Of a DNA stretch of 64,000 nucleotides, positions 44,515 through 57,602 are shown one piece after another. The stretch spans positions 2,418,001 to 2,482,000 of the forward strand of contig OZ038531.1 of the NCBI GenBank assembly GCA_964036665.1, given 5' to 3'. Every line of letters starts with the position of its first letter. Positions within the stretch are counted from its first letter, which is position 1. A model generated the notes under the pieces. It was not told the origin of the DNA, did no database searches, and saw only the letters and a program-made list of their open reading frames with translations. The stretch is from Gordius sp. MW1. Taxonomy: Eukaryota > Nematomorpha > Gordioida > Gordea > Gordiidae. Position numbers and translations under genes: made by a program.

Positions 44515-47500
44515 CACCTTACCAGGTGTTATTTCTAAAATATAGCAATTTTATTATAAATGAATAGGTGAACATGCCCTCTTATTCATATCTATGATTA
44601 GTTAAAAATAACGTCTTTTTCAAACAACCCTTATTGGCAATATAGCACCTCAAGGAATGCATTAATTTTGATACACTTATTTCATTTTGTTAAAAGTAAA
44701 AAACAAGCACCCCCTCTCTTGCATGTGTTCCGTTTGATACATTTAAAACTTCACAAACTGTGGATAACTCGGGCATTACACTACTAAATACAAATAAAAA
44801 TCTATATATCAGAGTGACATAGGAAAAAATTAATTTGGATTTAATCCCATGAACAGACTAATTTATTTTTTTTAAGGTGGAGGTCTTTATTAACGACAAA
44901 CACTCTTTTCATTGACACGCGTCTATCTATGACAAGATAAACAAAGCGCATTACCTTAAGAAGTACACCTCATAGAAGAGCTCCTTGAACAGACCTATAT
45001 AGGTAAGGGTGACAGGTGCTAGGGGAGGTGATCATTGTTTAATAACGACATTTGTCAACTCTACTACGTCATAAGTCGGATATGAATATGTCACAATGGA
45101 GACTTTGATGGGGAAAGGGATGTCATAATTAGAACTGAAAAGAGATCTTGGTATTGATTATTTAGATTGAGCCCCCTTTCTAAAGGTAGGTAAGTTTGAG
45201 GGATTAGCATAAATTAGGTAGGAGATGGGTTAGGGAGGGGATTAAGATGTGATATGATGAGGAAATGACTCCTAGATTCGATTCTTTGATCCGACTTAGC
45301 CTGTAGCGTCGTTCGGGTTATATCGATCAGTTATAATCTATTTCTGTTTAAAAATCAAATGTATTAAGTAACTTCCTTTTTGGCAATAATGCCTTTTATC
45401 ATCATTTGTCCCTAAATATTTCATGTGTTAAATAAAATTGCTAAATAATCTTCCCTAATTTAAACCAACCAAATGCACCTTGCTTTGTAGCGTTCGATTC
45501 TTTATTCTGACAAGCAACGGCATCATGATGACACAATGCTCTCCAGCTAGGCACACTTACTACGTTGGGTAAGACAATGTAATGACAATCATTGGCAAAC
45601 ATAAAAAGCACACAGGGGGATGACATAAAGACTGTCCATCTCCTATGAATTAAAATAATAGAGATCCGTAAACCCCCGAATTATGAGGCTAATTAGCTCG
45701 AAGAAGACGCTGCACGCTAATCACCCCTATAATTCAGCTCATTTTATAGCCGATAGAACCTTTCACGACTAACTAAGCAATTTCAAACTTAGTATATCTA
45801 TGTGGGGGTCAAAGGTTATCTCAAGCTTTATTTTGAAGGTAAAATATTGGAATTCTTTGGTGTACCCAGAAGGTATATAATATATATTTTACAATGAGCG
45901 TGTGATAGTGTTGTGAAACATTTTCGCAAACAATAGTATCATCAATGCATGTACGTATATCATTTCATTACTCAATTACGTCCTATTCTTTTCGATTCCA
46001 TCCTATTCCCCTATTTTATCTCCCCTGCCTGCAATATAAAGGAAGGATCCTGATGTGAGAAAGTATTCACCTGTCTCAAGATTCATCATCCATATACAAC
46101 TTTATTACGTTAGTTGTAGTTCTTCTCCGGCATCTATTGTAAAATTAAAGATAACGTGGCCTGAGCTATGTATTTGATTCCTTCGTAAGAATTTTAAATT
46201 GTAAATGTTGATACAAATCATTTTGTTGTTATTGATTTAAAGTATTTATTACTTAAAACTTTTTATCCTTTTATTTAAAAATTTACATGTTATTTTGATT
46301 CCAATATAAAGTAATTCATATTTTAATTTTTACGTTTGATTTAAATATTGTTATGTTAAGGTAGCTTTAATATCCATTGCTACAAGGTTAAATACGTTTT
46401 TTTTTAGTTTTTAGCGATTAAGTTCTTTTTCTCCAGCAATATAAATTAAAGGAGCATAACTAATTCTAGTTCAAATTAATATTTAATGCCTTTGTGGGTA
46501 AGTGTATATAGGAAAGCGCGCGAAAGAAAGCGAATTTATTAATTATTATCAAGGTATAAACACACTTTTAATTATCCAACCTTATAAATATATATTGTTC
46601 CCGCAAAGCAACGTATAAATCAATTTAAGACAATTTCCTATTACATAAATATACTAAATAAACGTGAGCCTGAGTTTTTACATTATATAACAACTATTTA
46701 TATTTTATTTTTTAAATTGTGCAATTGAAAAAATTGTTTAAGAAGTGGTGGGTGATATTAGATTTCGCAAATGTCGATGGTGTATGCACCTTTAAAAGGG
46801 AAATTCAATTATTTTTTGCCGACGGACCTTAAGGAATAATAAAGGGAGTGGGCTGCAAAGGTAAATGGTGTGTTGTGCCCGCTATATAATACAACACCTA
46901 ATCCCTTAGAGAATACAAAATTAACTTTATACAGCAAAGAAACCGCGTCCTTCCTTGTCCATTTTATTTTCGTGATATCATTAATTTCGTTTCCGCGTCC
47001 TTATATTCAACAACGAAATAAACATTTTTTAAAACATTTTTCATTTTGTGTCAATCCAAAATCGGTTATTCAGTGTCGATGATTAAAATTATGTTTTTAC
47101 TAAAATGTTTGACCCAACTTTTTGGTTCATAAAATTTTTACTATTGCTAATTTATCCCATAAATCACATAACTAGAGAAGCAATTTCTAGATTTCGACAT
47201 AATTATTATGTTCATATATTGAAATTAATTAAACGCCTTTATCATTCTTAAATTCGTTTTTCTAGTCGGGAGGACATAACTCGTTGGACTAACATTATGA
47301 CTTCGGAAGTGTTTTAACTGTTTAGATATACATAATTACTTCCTTAGATCATATAACATAACACACGTAAGTATTTTATAACAAAGGCAAATTGCTGAGA
47401 CCAAGTTCATAAACTTATTTACACAATTTATAAACAAAATTTAGTTAACATCTATATACATACTATGGTATATACTTACCTTTATTCAACGTTTAAAAAC

Positions 47501-49078
47501 AGGAAGCTAATTAATAGATCATAAGTTCTTTGATTTCACTTTTAAAAATTAATAAATATTTTGTTTAAATATCATAATTATGCGAAACCGATAGAGTCAA
47601 TGTAACTTGATCCTATGTAATTAATTGCTGTTAAACGTAGAGTGGAGAGAGTTATTAATTAATGCAGAGCAATAAATTAAGGATTATTCTTTTTGATTTA
47701 ATATTCTTCTAAGCACCTCATAAAAAATCACATTAACTTTCAAATTGAAAGAACCCCTTTTTATATCCATACCTTTTAAAAATATAAGGAGACTTATTCT
47801 TTAGGATATTCGACAATATTTGAGCATTTTATTAACTATAATTTTGCTGCAATAGTTAACCTTTCTGAATGCTTATTTATTGCTATGCAATTTATGGGCT
47901 CGCTTTTGGTTGTCCTACCCGTCTTGTCCAACTTGTAATTTTTTAATAATGCCTGTATTTTTTTCTAAACATTGATTAATAACTTTTAGTATTGAAAAAC
48001 AAAATATTTCGCAAATTGGTCATATTGCTAAAAAAAGAAGAAGGTAGTATTAAGCAATAGTTGCTTCCCATTTAAGCAACCATCTCCGCGTCGAATGCAA
48101 TAATTTTTAGAACCCACGCGTTAATTACATATTAATCGAATTTTTGTTAGCGAGCCATTGGCTTCCAAACATAATTTTGCTACCACTTATTAGCGGCAAC
48201 TCCCTTTTCAAGCCCTAATATCTAATTCTAATGCTATTTCGAGCACGCATTCAAAAAGTTGCTTTTTTGTCAATTAGTGTTAACTCTTATGATACGCCTC
48301 CCTTAGGTTAGGAAGTGTGGCAAACGCTATTATTTGGAATACAACTATTTTAGCCATTACTATTCCGTTTGTGACTCCCATGTTTAAAAAGAGGCAGCAC
48401 GCTAACTAAAATTCTGATCGTGTTTTAAGAGAAGGACCGCGCCACATGTTTCAAGTGGGTTACGCTGCTAAATTATTAAGAATACGTTTGGATCACGATT
48501 CATTTCTTTTATACGCATTGTATTAGGTCAACGCTATGAGCATAACACTAGGCAAAATTATGTTTTAAATTTTTAAAAATTTGATTTTGCACCCCCCCCC
48601 CCCTTCTTCCAAATTTTGGTATAACGTATGTATTGAGTTTTAATATTATTCTTATGCATTTTATATTCAGCAATTAAGAGGAGCGCAAATTTGCTGGACT
48701 AATTGAAAGTAACGGGTAGAGTGTTAAAAATAATTTTGAGAGATTATTAATTTTTTAACCATATATTTTTATAAGTATCGTTTATTAGTCTAATTTATTC
48801 GCCAACCCAATTTGGGAATTTCGATATTTAAGTTTATGCCCAATTAATCTTATCATTTGAAATGTAATGGTCAAGCTAGTGTAAACATTATAAAAACGAT
48901 TCTTCAAATATCGATATAGTCCACTGTTATCTAAATCAACTCTCATATCTTTCTCCACAATCTCACCAGTATTTAAGATCCAAATTCTCCCAATTTTTTA
49001 TCTATCTACATGCAGCATCGCTCAGCAATTATTATGAAAATTATGAGATATTATTTTTATATGTCGACCTCTAAAGTA
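44515..49078. other. Long intergenic stretch upstream of the LicD/FKRP-like gene
   Basis: No supported coding region. A C run lies at 48591-48603. GCTATGCAATTTATGGGC at 47883-47900 matches the end motif of the inverted-end element at 55064-56720. A promoter or non-coding first exon of the downstream gene may lie here but could not be placed. Confidence 0.5.
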
Positions 49079-49095
49079 TTTTTTGTCTGTTATAG
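49079..49095 (+). promoter_or_regulatory. 3' splice acceptor before the start codon
   Basis: The pyrimidine-rich TTTTTTGTCTGTTATAG is a strong acceptor, with 17 nt between it and the ATG at 49113. This implies an upstream 5'UTR exon or spliced-leader addition. Confidence 0.6.
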
Positions 49096-49112
49096 AGCTT
49101 GAAGACAGAGCC

Positions 49113-51347
49113 ATGATTCCAAGGATTTTATTTTCACCGATGAAATTTATTTTACTTTGTATCGTAGTAGCCTGTACTGTAATGGCGATCGGGATCGTCC
49201 TGGGCATTTTTGCCTTAAACTTTTTGTTGATTACTACCACATTTTTAGAACAATATACGTTTTGGACCTCTGCGTCTAAAAACATAATATTTTTGCCAAG
49301 AGTCCAAGCTAGGATGCAATTACAATTGGCTACACAAGAAGAAAAATATACAAATAGGCCTCGTTCTTCGAAAGACAAATTATTTTGCACGAGTAACTTG
49401 GTCGATATGAGATTACAAAACATCATGCATATCTTAAGAGGATCACACCTACCCCTAGGATACCCAAAATATAAATCGAATTGTAAAACCACACTCTTAT
49501 TATTGGACAAATTACAAAGTTTAATTATCACCATGGTGAATAATAATAATGGGCACAAATCCGTAACCAGGAAAACAATTATTAAATCGCCAGTCATTGC
49601 TGCTAGTACTTCTGATGGATGTCGCGAGATATATCATGGATCTTCACACGGCTATCCGTATTTTAAAACGGGATTTGAAATCGTAAATTGTCCACACATT
49701 CAAAATATTGCCGATCAAATTACTATCGTATACTTGATGGACCATGCAACCAATAAAATGGCGAAGGCTCAATTAAGGAGTATGGCATCCCAAATCCTTT
49801 ATCCCGGGCAACTAGATACCCTTAACCATGTTATATATCAAGCACGCAAGAGTCAGTATAATTTGCATATGCTGTCATCCACAAAACACACAAAGCCCCT
49901 ACAATATAACGCTAGCCATGATTTATGGGACAAAGTATTAGCGCAAACACGAACGCCTTATATAATATTCGCTTTGAACGAAATACAATTAAAAGCAACG
50001 CCCAACATAACTCGCTTACTCTTTGAAGCAAACCAATTGGGCTTTGACAGCTTAGGTGGTGCAATAAAGAGCCCGGACCACAAATGGCTTTTAAATTGCT
50101 ACCAAATGCGTTTACGTGACTATCGCCTTTCCCTTTCATCCGGTTATATTAGATCTAGTCGAGAATGTTTATCTTGCGATTATTTTTCTGGGCCCGTGCT
50201 AATTAGAACATCCACTCTAAAAAAGATGTTTGGAAGTGGTAATTTTTGAATTATACGTTTGTTTAATCCATTTTCATTCGATAAAGCGTATAATTAAATT
50301 CTACACATACTAATATAATATTGTATATATAGGATCGCTCAAAATGCCTACGTTCGGACCATCGTTTTTTGCTGATTTATTTATACACATGAAAATCGGT
50401 AGATATAAAGTAGGAGTGTGTCCAGATGTTTTGTATAGCGCAAACCAAGACACCATTCTAACGTTGAAACCACAAGATACTGTCTTCACTTTAAATAAGT
50501 CTATACCCTGGATCCAAAAATTCATGCTTAAATGGGATTTATATCAAATTATAGCTCCCTCAGGTGCAATTCTCACACTTCCTTGTCAAGCTCAACAAGG
50601 CGGGGAGTTGGTTAATAATTTATGCTTTCGACAAGACGCCGATCGCATTATCCATCCATGTTGTCGCTCGAAATTTCATTCCATGTTAAAATTCGTAATG
50701 GATACTTGTCATATGTTAGGAATTCCTTGCGAAATTCAAGAGGGAACTTTATTGGGAGCTGTAAAATTGGGTATCACTTTGCCTTGGGATCGAGATGGTG
50801 ACGTATCTTTCCTGTCCTCAAGCTTCACCCGTCTAGTGAAAGCGCAAAGTATATTTGATGCGGCAGGTTATCAATTATTGCAAGCTTCTAACCCCACGTG
50901 TTGCGTCGATGATGTTATTGCTGGGGGTAAATTCATAGTACAATCCGCCGGTATGCACATTGAAATGTTTGGCCAACACATCATGAGATCTAGGTAATAA
51001 ATAAACTTTCAAATATTCATCTATTTTAACAATGATATTTTAGGACGATAAATGCCCCCACTTTAAGCGATATCAACAACTCTACCGAAACCAAAGAAGT
51101 GTATTCTGAACCGACAAAAGTCCTAGTGGCGGGTCATTGGATTTCAGGTCCCGAAAATCCTGGTCTACATGTGCGGAATCGATACGGAAGAAATCTTTAT
51201 AAGCATAGTCCACACTGGATGTCAGATGAGATGGCTGATGGGTGGCAAACTTATAAAACGTTTAAATTCGCATCTTGTTCGTCACAATGGTACCATTCGT
51301 GCTTAGATAAAATCAAAACCGATGGCAATATAGACATACTGCGATGA
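49113..51347 (+). CDS. LicD/fukutin-related (FKRP-like) transferase, three exons
   Basis: Exons 49113-50238, 50333-50993 and 51044-51347, with GT-AG introns of 94 and 50 bp (phases 1 and 2), join into one open frame of 696 codons. Residues about 12-40 form a hydrophobic segment after a short basic N-terminus: a type II, probably Golgi, membrane protein. The middle (YIIFALNEIQ, CLSCDYFSGPVLIRTSTLKK) looks like the stem/GT-like part of FKRP. Residues about 512-532 carry EGTLLGAVKLG and PWDRDGD, the LicD-family nucleotidyltransferase core with its Asp cluster; HPCC and CHMLGIPCEI precede it. FKRP and fukutin add ribitol phosphate to alpha-dystroglycan glycans, but the acceptor of this homologue is unknown. 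It is longer than human FKRP (495). No stops or frame breaks, and the only well-preserved host gene in the window. The N-terminal ATG was chosen because it follows the acceptor. Confidence 0.85.
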
Positions 51348-51352
51348 CTTAT

Positions 51353-51358
51353 AATAAA
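51353..51358 (+). terminator. Polyadenylation signal AATAAA
   Basis: Starts 5 nt after the stop codon of the LicD-like gene. A second AATAAA is at 51512-51517. Either could be used; the second gives a more usual 3'UTR. Confidence 0.5.
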
Positions 51359-51359
51359 A

Positions 51360-52650
51360 CTATAAGTGTTATGTAGATTAAAAATATGAGGAAAACAATT
51401 TTGGAGCATGCTTAAGGCAGGAGCAAAAACTATTTATACTGTGTGTTGCAAAACGCATATGTTTATTACGTTGATCATGACATTTACATGGACTATTAAT
51501 TGATGTAAATCAATAAAGGTTATAGCTATAGGGTCATACATACATATATGTTTTATGTCTTTGTAACAATTTAAACTAAATGTTTTATATGTGAGTTTAA
51601 AGACAAAATCAATTGCAATCAAGGAAGTGCCAAAACATATTAACTTAGTTTAATTTTATGGATATTATATTGTTAATTCAACTCAACTTAAACCTAATAT
51701 ATTCTAAAAGCAATCGTGTAGTAATCAATTTAATTAATATAAATGTGATTATCTCGACATCTAGAGATGTAATTAATTTTGGGTCGTATGTGATATTGCT
51801 GTTCATTAATAATTAATGTATTGTGGTATTGACACCTTTGTGTAATCTTCCTACATTCGGTTTCTAATTAGTCTAATATTGACGCCTAAAATCTTTTCTT
51901 TTTGATACAATCTAAAAATTTTAAAAGTCAAATGAATTAAAAGATCTTGTTGAAAAATTTGTCACATAATGCTGGGCCTCATCTAAACTTTAATTTTAAA
52001 CATAGTCGTAGTAATGTATGTTCCCTTATATCGCTTTCAATATTCATTAGTAATCAGAATAAATAAATATATATAAAAGTTAAAGTCTTTTAGCATACAA
52101 ATCAGTGTAATATTTAGATCAAATAAAGTATATAACTCAGAAATTCGTTGGACCAAAAAAAGTCATTTTGAATATATGAATAACCTATTTAGAACAGACC
52201 AGCATATTAATATAGGTTTAATTAATTTTATAATGGAATGCCACTGAAAGTTTATAAATATATTTATATATATTAAAAACTAATTATATGATTATATAAG
52301 CGAAATAATTTATAATTTAAGCTTATTAAAAGAATTCGGACTCCTTATAATTAACCAAAAACGCCATTAATATACGAAGTAGCTATAAATGCAATGTACT
52401 TTTAGAATTTGATATAATATATAAGAATTAAAACTTTGTACAAGCCTTATTGATAAAGCATCGCAAAACCTGAAAAAATGACCTTATAACTAAAACGAGA
52501 TTTATATTATGAAATCAAAAAGGTGTTAAATGTAACTAAATATAGCAGCTGCAGGGTATAAGTATAGGTTTGAGACTATTAAGGACTTTTTAATCCCAAA
52601 TTAAAATTTAAAGTTTTTATCCATGACGTATCAAAATGATAACATTGCCG
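51360..52650. other. AT-rich, nothing recognised
   Basis: Downstream flank of the LicD-like gene. No supported feature apart from the second AATAAA at 51512. Confidence 0.5.
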
Positions 52651-52954
52651 CATGGGCGTAGCCAGGGAAAGGGGGGGGGGCGGGCCCCCCTAAATGGCGA
52701 AAAAAAAATTTTCAATGCAAAAACCCTTAAAAATTAAAAAAATTTACGTTTTGCCCCCCCCCTAATTAGCCGGAGGGGGCAGCCGGACCCCCTGCCTCCC
52801 CTAATTTCAGGGGGGGGGGCAGGGGGTCTGGCTGCCCAGACTGCCTAATTTAGGGCAGTTTTTTTGCTCTCAGGAAAATTTTTGGATTTTTTTTTTGGTC
52901 GCAGGAAATTGTAATCTGCCCCCCCCCCTAATTCAAAACCTGCGTACGCCCATG
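52651..52954. mobile_element. CATGGGCG-type MITE, copy 2, with internal rearrangement
   Basis: Ends CATGGGCGTAGCCAGG and the inverse of CATGGGCGTACGCAGG. The interior has several G and C runs and an inverted GGGGGCAGCCGGACCCCC / GGGGGTCTGGCTGCCC pair, suggesting two elements nested or rearranged. Confidence 0.7.
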
Positions 52955-54950
52955 TGCATGCCCAAATTAAAGTTTACCAATTGACTACAAATTACATAAA
53001 TATGAAGTAAATACGATAATATCTAAAATTTGAATACTATTTAAAGAATCCTTTTTAACTATTAAATGAATGCAATTTCAATTAAAACTATAATATTTAA
53101 AATCTCTAATTGTCGATTTTAGTTAAGGTGTTTGTTAGATAACTTTAAATATTTCTAGCATATTTCTCAGTGAAAACATATCTAACCTCAACTAAGCCCT
53201 TTTACAAAATTCCATTCGTTTCTCAATTTCGGTTGATACCTTGTTAAAATTTCCAAGCATGCTTCTACATTATACCTCGTGAAAGTTAAAGACTTATGAT
53301 AAACCTAATCGGCAAGTTTAGAAAAATTTAAAATCTATATTTGTTAAATGAATTAAAATTACGGGAAATAACTACTTATTTGTCAATTTATATAGTTGTG
53401 ACACATCTTTGTTTCTCGATAGATTAAACACGCGATGGCACAATTCTTTCGTTTTCTGATGTTAACTTATGATTTTCATAACTATTTGATGAATGATTTT
53501 CTTCCAACGGAAAATTTGATCCATGAGTAATACAAACCACTTGTCACCCCAAACTTCAAATTTCTTATATATACATAATAAATTTATTATTTAATTTTTA
53601 TAGAATTTTTATTTTGCCTTTCCTAAGTCCCCCTCCCCCACCTTCCTTAATTAACTCCTTGATATACCCTTGACTATTTGCCCATAATTTAATAACAAGT
53701 TTAAAATAAAAAGGTAATACAAAACTAAAATGTATTAATGTAAAATGAAATATATTAACTTGACCTTTATAAAATTCCAAGCCCTGTCTAGCGCAAGATA
53801 ATATTAGGAGTAGTAACCTATCAATCATTTTACGATAAAATATACTAATGCATATCGCGTTAATGAAAAACAATTGGACATCATGACTGATTTTATTATT
53901 AGATTTTTTCGGTGAGACCCTTGTTTTTTGGCCATATTTTTCGTCCATCAAACGTAAAAAGCATTATTGAAACAGGTTGTAATCCATCAACAAAGGTATA
54001 TACATGCAACCAATAAATAGCGAGATAAGTTCAATCTAGCAAATTATGTGAAATCCTTTTAGGAAAATAAAGTCCTCAGCTGGGTGTTAAAGTATAACCA
54101 AACAATTCTTTTATTATTAAAAATTGAAGATTACTATTTATCTGTAAATAATAGTAGCAATTTGGCGACAGGCCTTATTTTGAGAAAAATCTATAATAAA
54201 TTCTTAAGATTCAAAAACAGTTTTCAAGTTTTAAAACAAATGCCAAAACGCGATCAGGAGAATTATAAACTTGAATTTAAATGTTAATGTAGTCATACGG
54301 ATACAAAAGTTTAAAATTTATTTTAACCCTTTTATAAAAAAGTAGCATATTAATATATATTCAGTCAAAACCGTTTAATCGCAAAGCCTTGGGCCTGATT
54401 TTTTATTGCGATTCACCGTTATTTCGCGATTAAAAGATGGAAATAAAAGTATATGCACATTATATTAAATATTCATTTCATACGCTTCGCAATAAAACGT
54501 TATTTATATAATTATCTGGTTGATTTAATGACTCGAAAATGTAAGCGATTTGTCAATAAAAGATGTTTTTGTTAATATTATCGTTAAAAAAAAACAAAAT
54601 GGCGGTTAACTTCGCGATTAAAAGATTTTTGCGATAATTCGATTTGAGATTAAGAAGTTTCGACTGTATATATTATATAAGGGTTTAGGCAGAGGGAGGC
54701 AAGAAAGGGCAAGAGCCCCCCTTGCTTCACAATTCAAAAAATATTTTATATCAAAACAATTATTAAACGATATAATAAAATAAATTTTTATATTTTAAAT
54801 TATTATTATCATAGATATAAGCATGGGGAAACCCAATATTTATACAATTAGTAATAAACCATGGTAAAATACGAAAAAGGTTCTTATCTTGAACTAGTTA
54901 TTAGATAAATATTAATTTAAATGTAAGTTCTATATTAATGCAAAAAATAT
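52955..54950. other. AT-rich, nothing recognised
   Basis: Only chance open frames. Between 54360 and 54660 the word TTCGCGATTAAAAG recurs in variants, with no boundary visible. Confidence 0.5.
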
Positions 54951-55063
54951 TTGTGTGTAAAAAAAACTCGGGCCTTCGGCCCTCGTGGGAAGGGGGAGAA
55001 GGGAAGGGAAGAGGGGAAGGGAAGGGGGGACGACTCATCTGTACTTCGTATAAATGTATCATA

Positions 55064-56720
55064 TTTGCTATGCAATTTATGGGCGAGAAAGGTGGGAAGG
55101 GGCGAGAATGCCTATAGGGGGGTATTAAATGCCTAATGATTAATTAATTATTTATACAAATTTTCCATTATAGGCAAAATGTAATAAAGGCAAAATGTAA
55201 TATAGGCAAGGGTTAGGGTTAGATTTAGTGTTTGCATCTAGTTTCGTATTACATTAGTTTTTATGGCCTAGTGATTATGAGTCTAACAAACATTATATTA
55301 TAAAACAACACAATGTTAGGAATTTGCAGAATTGTTGGGAGAAATTTTTTGTTGAATTTGAACAATTTTTAATTAAAAAAATCAAAAATTTGGCCAATGG
55401 TCACTTTTGCTCTATTGGTCAGTACCAACAGATACTCTATAAGTCAATGATAGCCGAAAAACGGAAAAAAAAATTTTGATGCTCACTTTGGCCAATGGTC
55501 ATTTTTTTCCATTGGTCAGCAGCCAGCACACGGTAAAAGTGGATATAAATTCATAAGAGTAAAAAAAACGAAAAAAAAATTTTCGAATCACATTTTGGCC
55601 AATGGTCATTTTTTTCCATTGGTCAGCAGCCAGGACACGGTAAAAGTGGATATAAATTCATAATAGTCAAAAAAAAACGAAAAAAAAGTTTTCGAATCAC
55701 ATTTTGGCCAATGGTCATTTTATTCCATTGGTCAGCAGCCAGCGCACGGCCAAGAAGTCATAATAGCAATGGTAGGAACAGGGACAATCATAATAGTAAA
55801 AAAAAAACGAAAAAAATAATTTCGATTCACATTTCAATGGTCTTTTTTTCCATCGGTCAGGAGCCAGCGGACGGCCAAAAAGTCATAATAGCAATGGTAG
55901 TAACAGGAACAATCATAATAGTCAAAAAAAACGAAAAAATAAACTCGGATTCACATTTTGGCCAATGGTCATTTTTTTCATTGGTCAGCAGCCAGCGGAC
56001 GGCCAAAAAGTCTTATTATTAAAGATAGTAACAAGAACAATCATAAGAGTCAAAAAAAACTCCGCGATTCTAACCCAAAAACTAGTTAAATTGCATAGCA
56101 ATTAAAAGTAAACAACTTTTATTTATGTTTATTATATAATAAAATGAAACAATAATAAAACAAGCGGACGGCCAAAAAGTCATATTATCAATGGTAGTAA
56201 CAGGAAAAATATATTAATTTAATTTAAAAAAGTAAAAAAAAATTTTGCCCTCTCCGGGAATCGAACCAGCAATTGAGAACGTTCGCCGGGGTTCGAACCC
56301 ACATTAATAGAGGCATAGGCTTTTGTAGGGGCACAGGGACCCATATCAGTAGAGGCATAGGCCCTTGTAGTGGAGGAGGGCATAGGGTAATTATAGCAAT
56401 TAATATCAATATTACCCAATTCAAAAACGAATAGATATACTTATGCATTAATTTTACGTAGCAATTAAAACCCGACCCCGCCCGAAAGCGAGGGAGATAG
56501 AGATGAGGAGTGGGGCACCTCTTATGCATTAATTTAAAAAATAACACAGCGAGGGAGATAGAGATGAGGGGTGGGGCACCTCTTTCTCATGCATTAATTT
56601 AAAAAATCGATAACCTAATATACCAAATGCAAATAGATAGGAGGGTAACGGACGGACAACGGACGGACAACGGACGGACAACGGACAACCAAAAACGAGC
56701 CCATAAATTGCATAGCAATT
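55064..56720. mobile_element. Element with TGCTATGCAATTTATGGGC inverted ends
   Basis: GCTATGCAATTTATGGGC is at 55068 and its reverse complement at 56697-56716. The motif also occurs singly at 47883 and in diverged form at 10931. The interval holds a minisatellite, a GACGGACAAC tandem (56650-56690) and AT-rich sequence. No transposase was recognised and no TSD is clear, so the pairing is tentative. Confidence 0.45.
55390..56060. repeat. Minisatellite of about 110 bp, six units
   Basis: TTGGCCAATGGTCA starts units at 55390, 55488, 55595, 55704 and 55957, with a shortened unit at about 55832. Each unit contains CATTGGTCAGCAGCCAG and an A-rich end. Later units share ACGGCCAAAAAGTCATAATAG, so the array has two subtypes. 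Confidence 0.85.
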
Positions 56721-57516
56721 AATAAAATTATGCTAAGACTAATAGCAGCCCTAAAAAGTTTCTGGTTAAATTTTTTTCTTCAAACATTATTTTGACGAAT
56801 TGTTTTTTACTCATACCTTACTATAAAAATTACATTGGTTAATACAAATAGCTGCCTAACATATTAATTATATAAAACAATAAAAATAGACTATTAGACA
56901 AATATTTATTTATTTATTTATTTATTTATTTTAGTGTTGTTGTTTAAGACAAATTATCATAATTATATCCGATGAAATTCTAATTTTTTAATCTCTTAAA
57001 ATTATATAGCTGGGTTTCAGCATTGACATATAATCTATGAATTTTTACAATCAATAAATTTAATTTTTATACATTAAGAAACATCGTGATTAGATTCCAA
57101 AATGTATATAAAGTTGAGTTTTTTATAGTTTAGATTTAAACTAGGCTATCCCAATGTGTCTTATAAGTTGTATAAAATATATCGATGTAATCTATTTATT
57201 ACCATTTACTATAGCTTTTAAATTTAAAATTCCATATATTTTAACATTAAAAGCTTTTTTAATGGCAGTGGCTGCACAATAAGCCATAAAATAGATGCCA
57301 TTTTATAGGTCATCTGGTCCAACAAAAACTATTAAAGATGAACTAATATGTTTTCTCTATGGCAACTACTGATTAGATATGCCTAACACTAAATGAAATT
57401 ATTATTGAGAATACTAAAAATTAAACTCAAATATTTCTAAATTTAAATTTTAATATTTTTTGCGATGGGGTATTTTCAAATTACGTTTCTATATAATCTG
57501 AATTTAAATTAGGTGA
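56721..57516. other. AT-rich with ATTT microsatellite
   Basis: TATTTATTTATTTATTT lies at about 56906-56932. Nothing else recognised. Confidence 0.6.
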
Positions 57517-57602
57517 CATGGGCGTAGCCAGGATTTGGACTAGGGGGGGGGGCAAAAAAATTTTAAACGTAAAAAATTATAGAATATCTTTTGCTGTACG
57601 AT
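57517..57602. mobile_element. CATGGGCG-type MITE, left end only
   Basis: CATGGGCGTAGCCAGGATTTGG followed by a G run. The right end is not found nearby, probably displaced by the next element. Confidence 0.55.

Noticed and set aside
45890-46160. Possible solo LTR or promoter with ATATAAAGGA
   Set aside because: No second copy, TSD or coding neighbour was found, and TG/CA ends could not be fixed.
49022-49597. 191-codon open frame on the minus strand
   Set aside because: It lies antisense to exon 1 of the LicD-like gene and shows no recognisable motif; the plus frame is the spliced, conserved one.
53598-53951. 117-codon minus-strand open frame
   Set aside because: Low-complexity, hydrophobic/AT-driven sequence with a poly-Gly end; no domain or neighbour supports it.
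55711-56022. 103-codon open frame with repeated protein sequence
   Set aside because: It is the minisatellite read through; the repetition comes from the DNA array.
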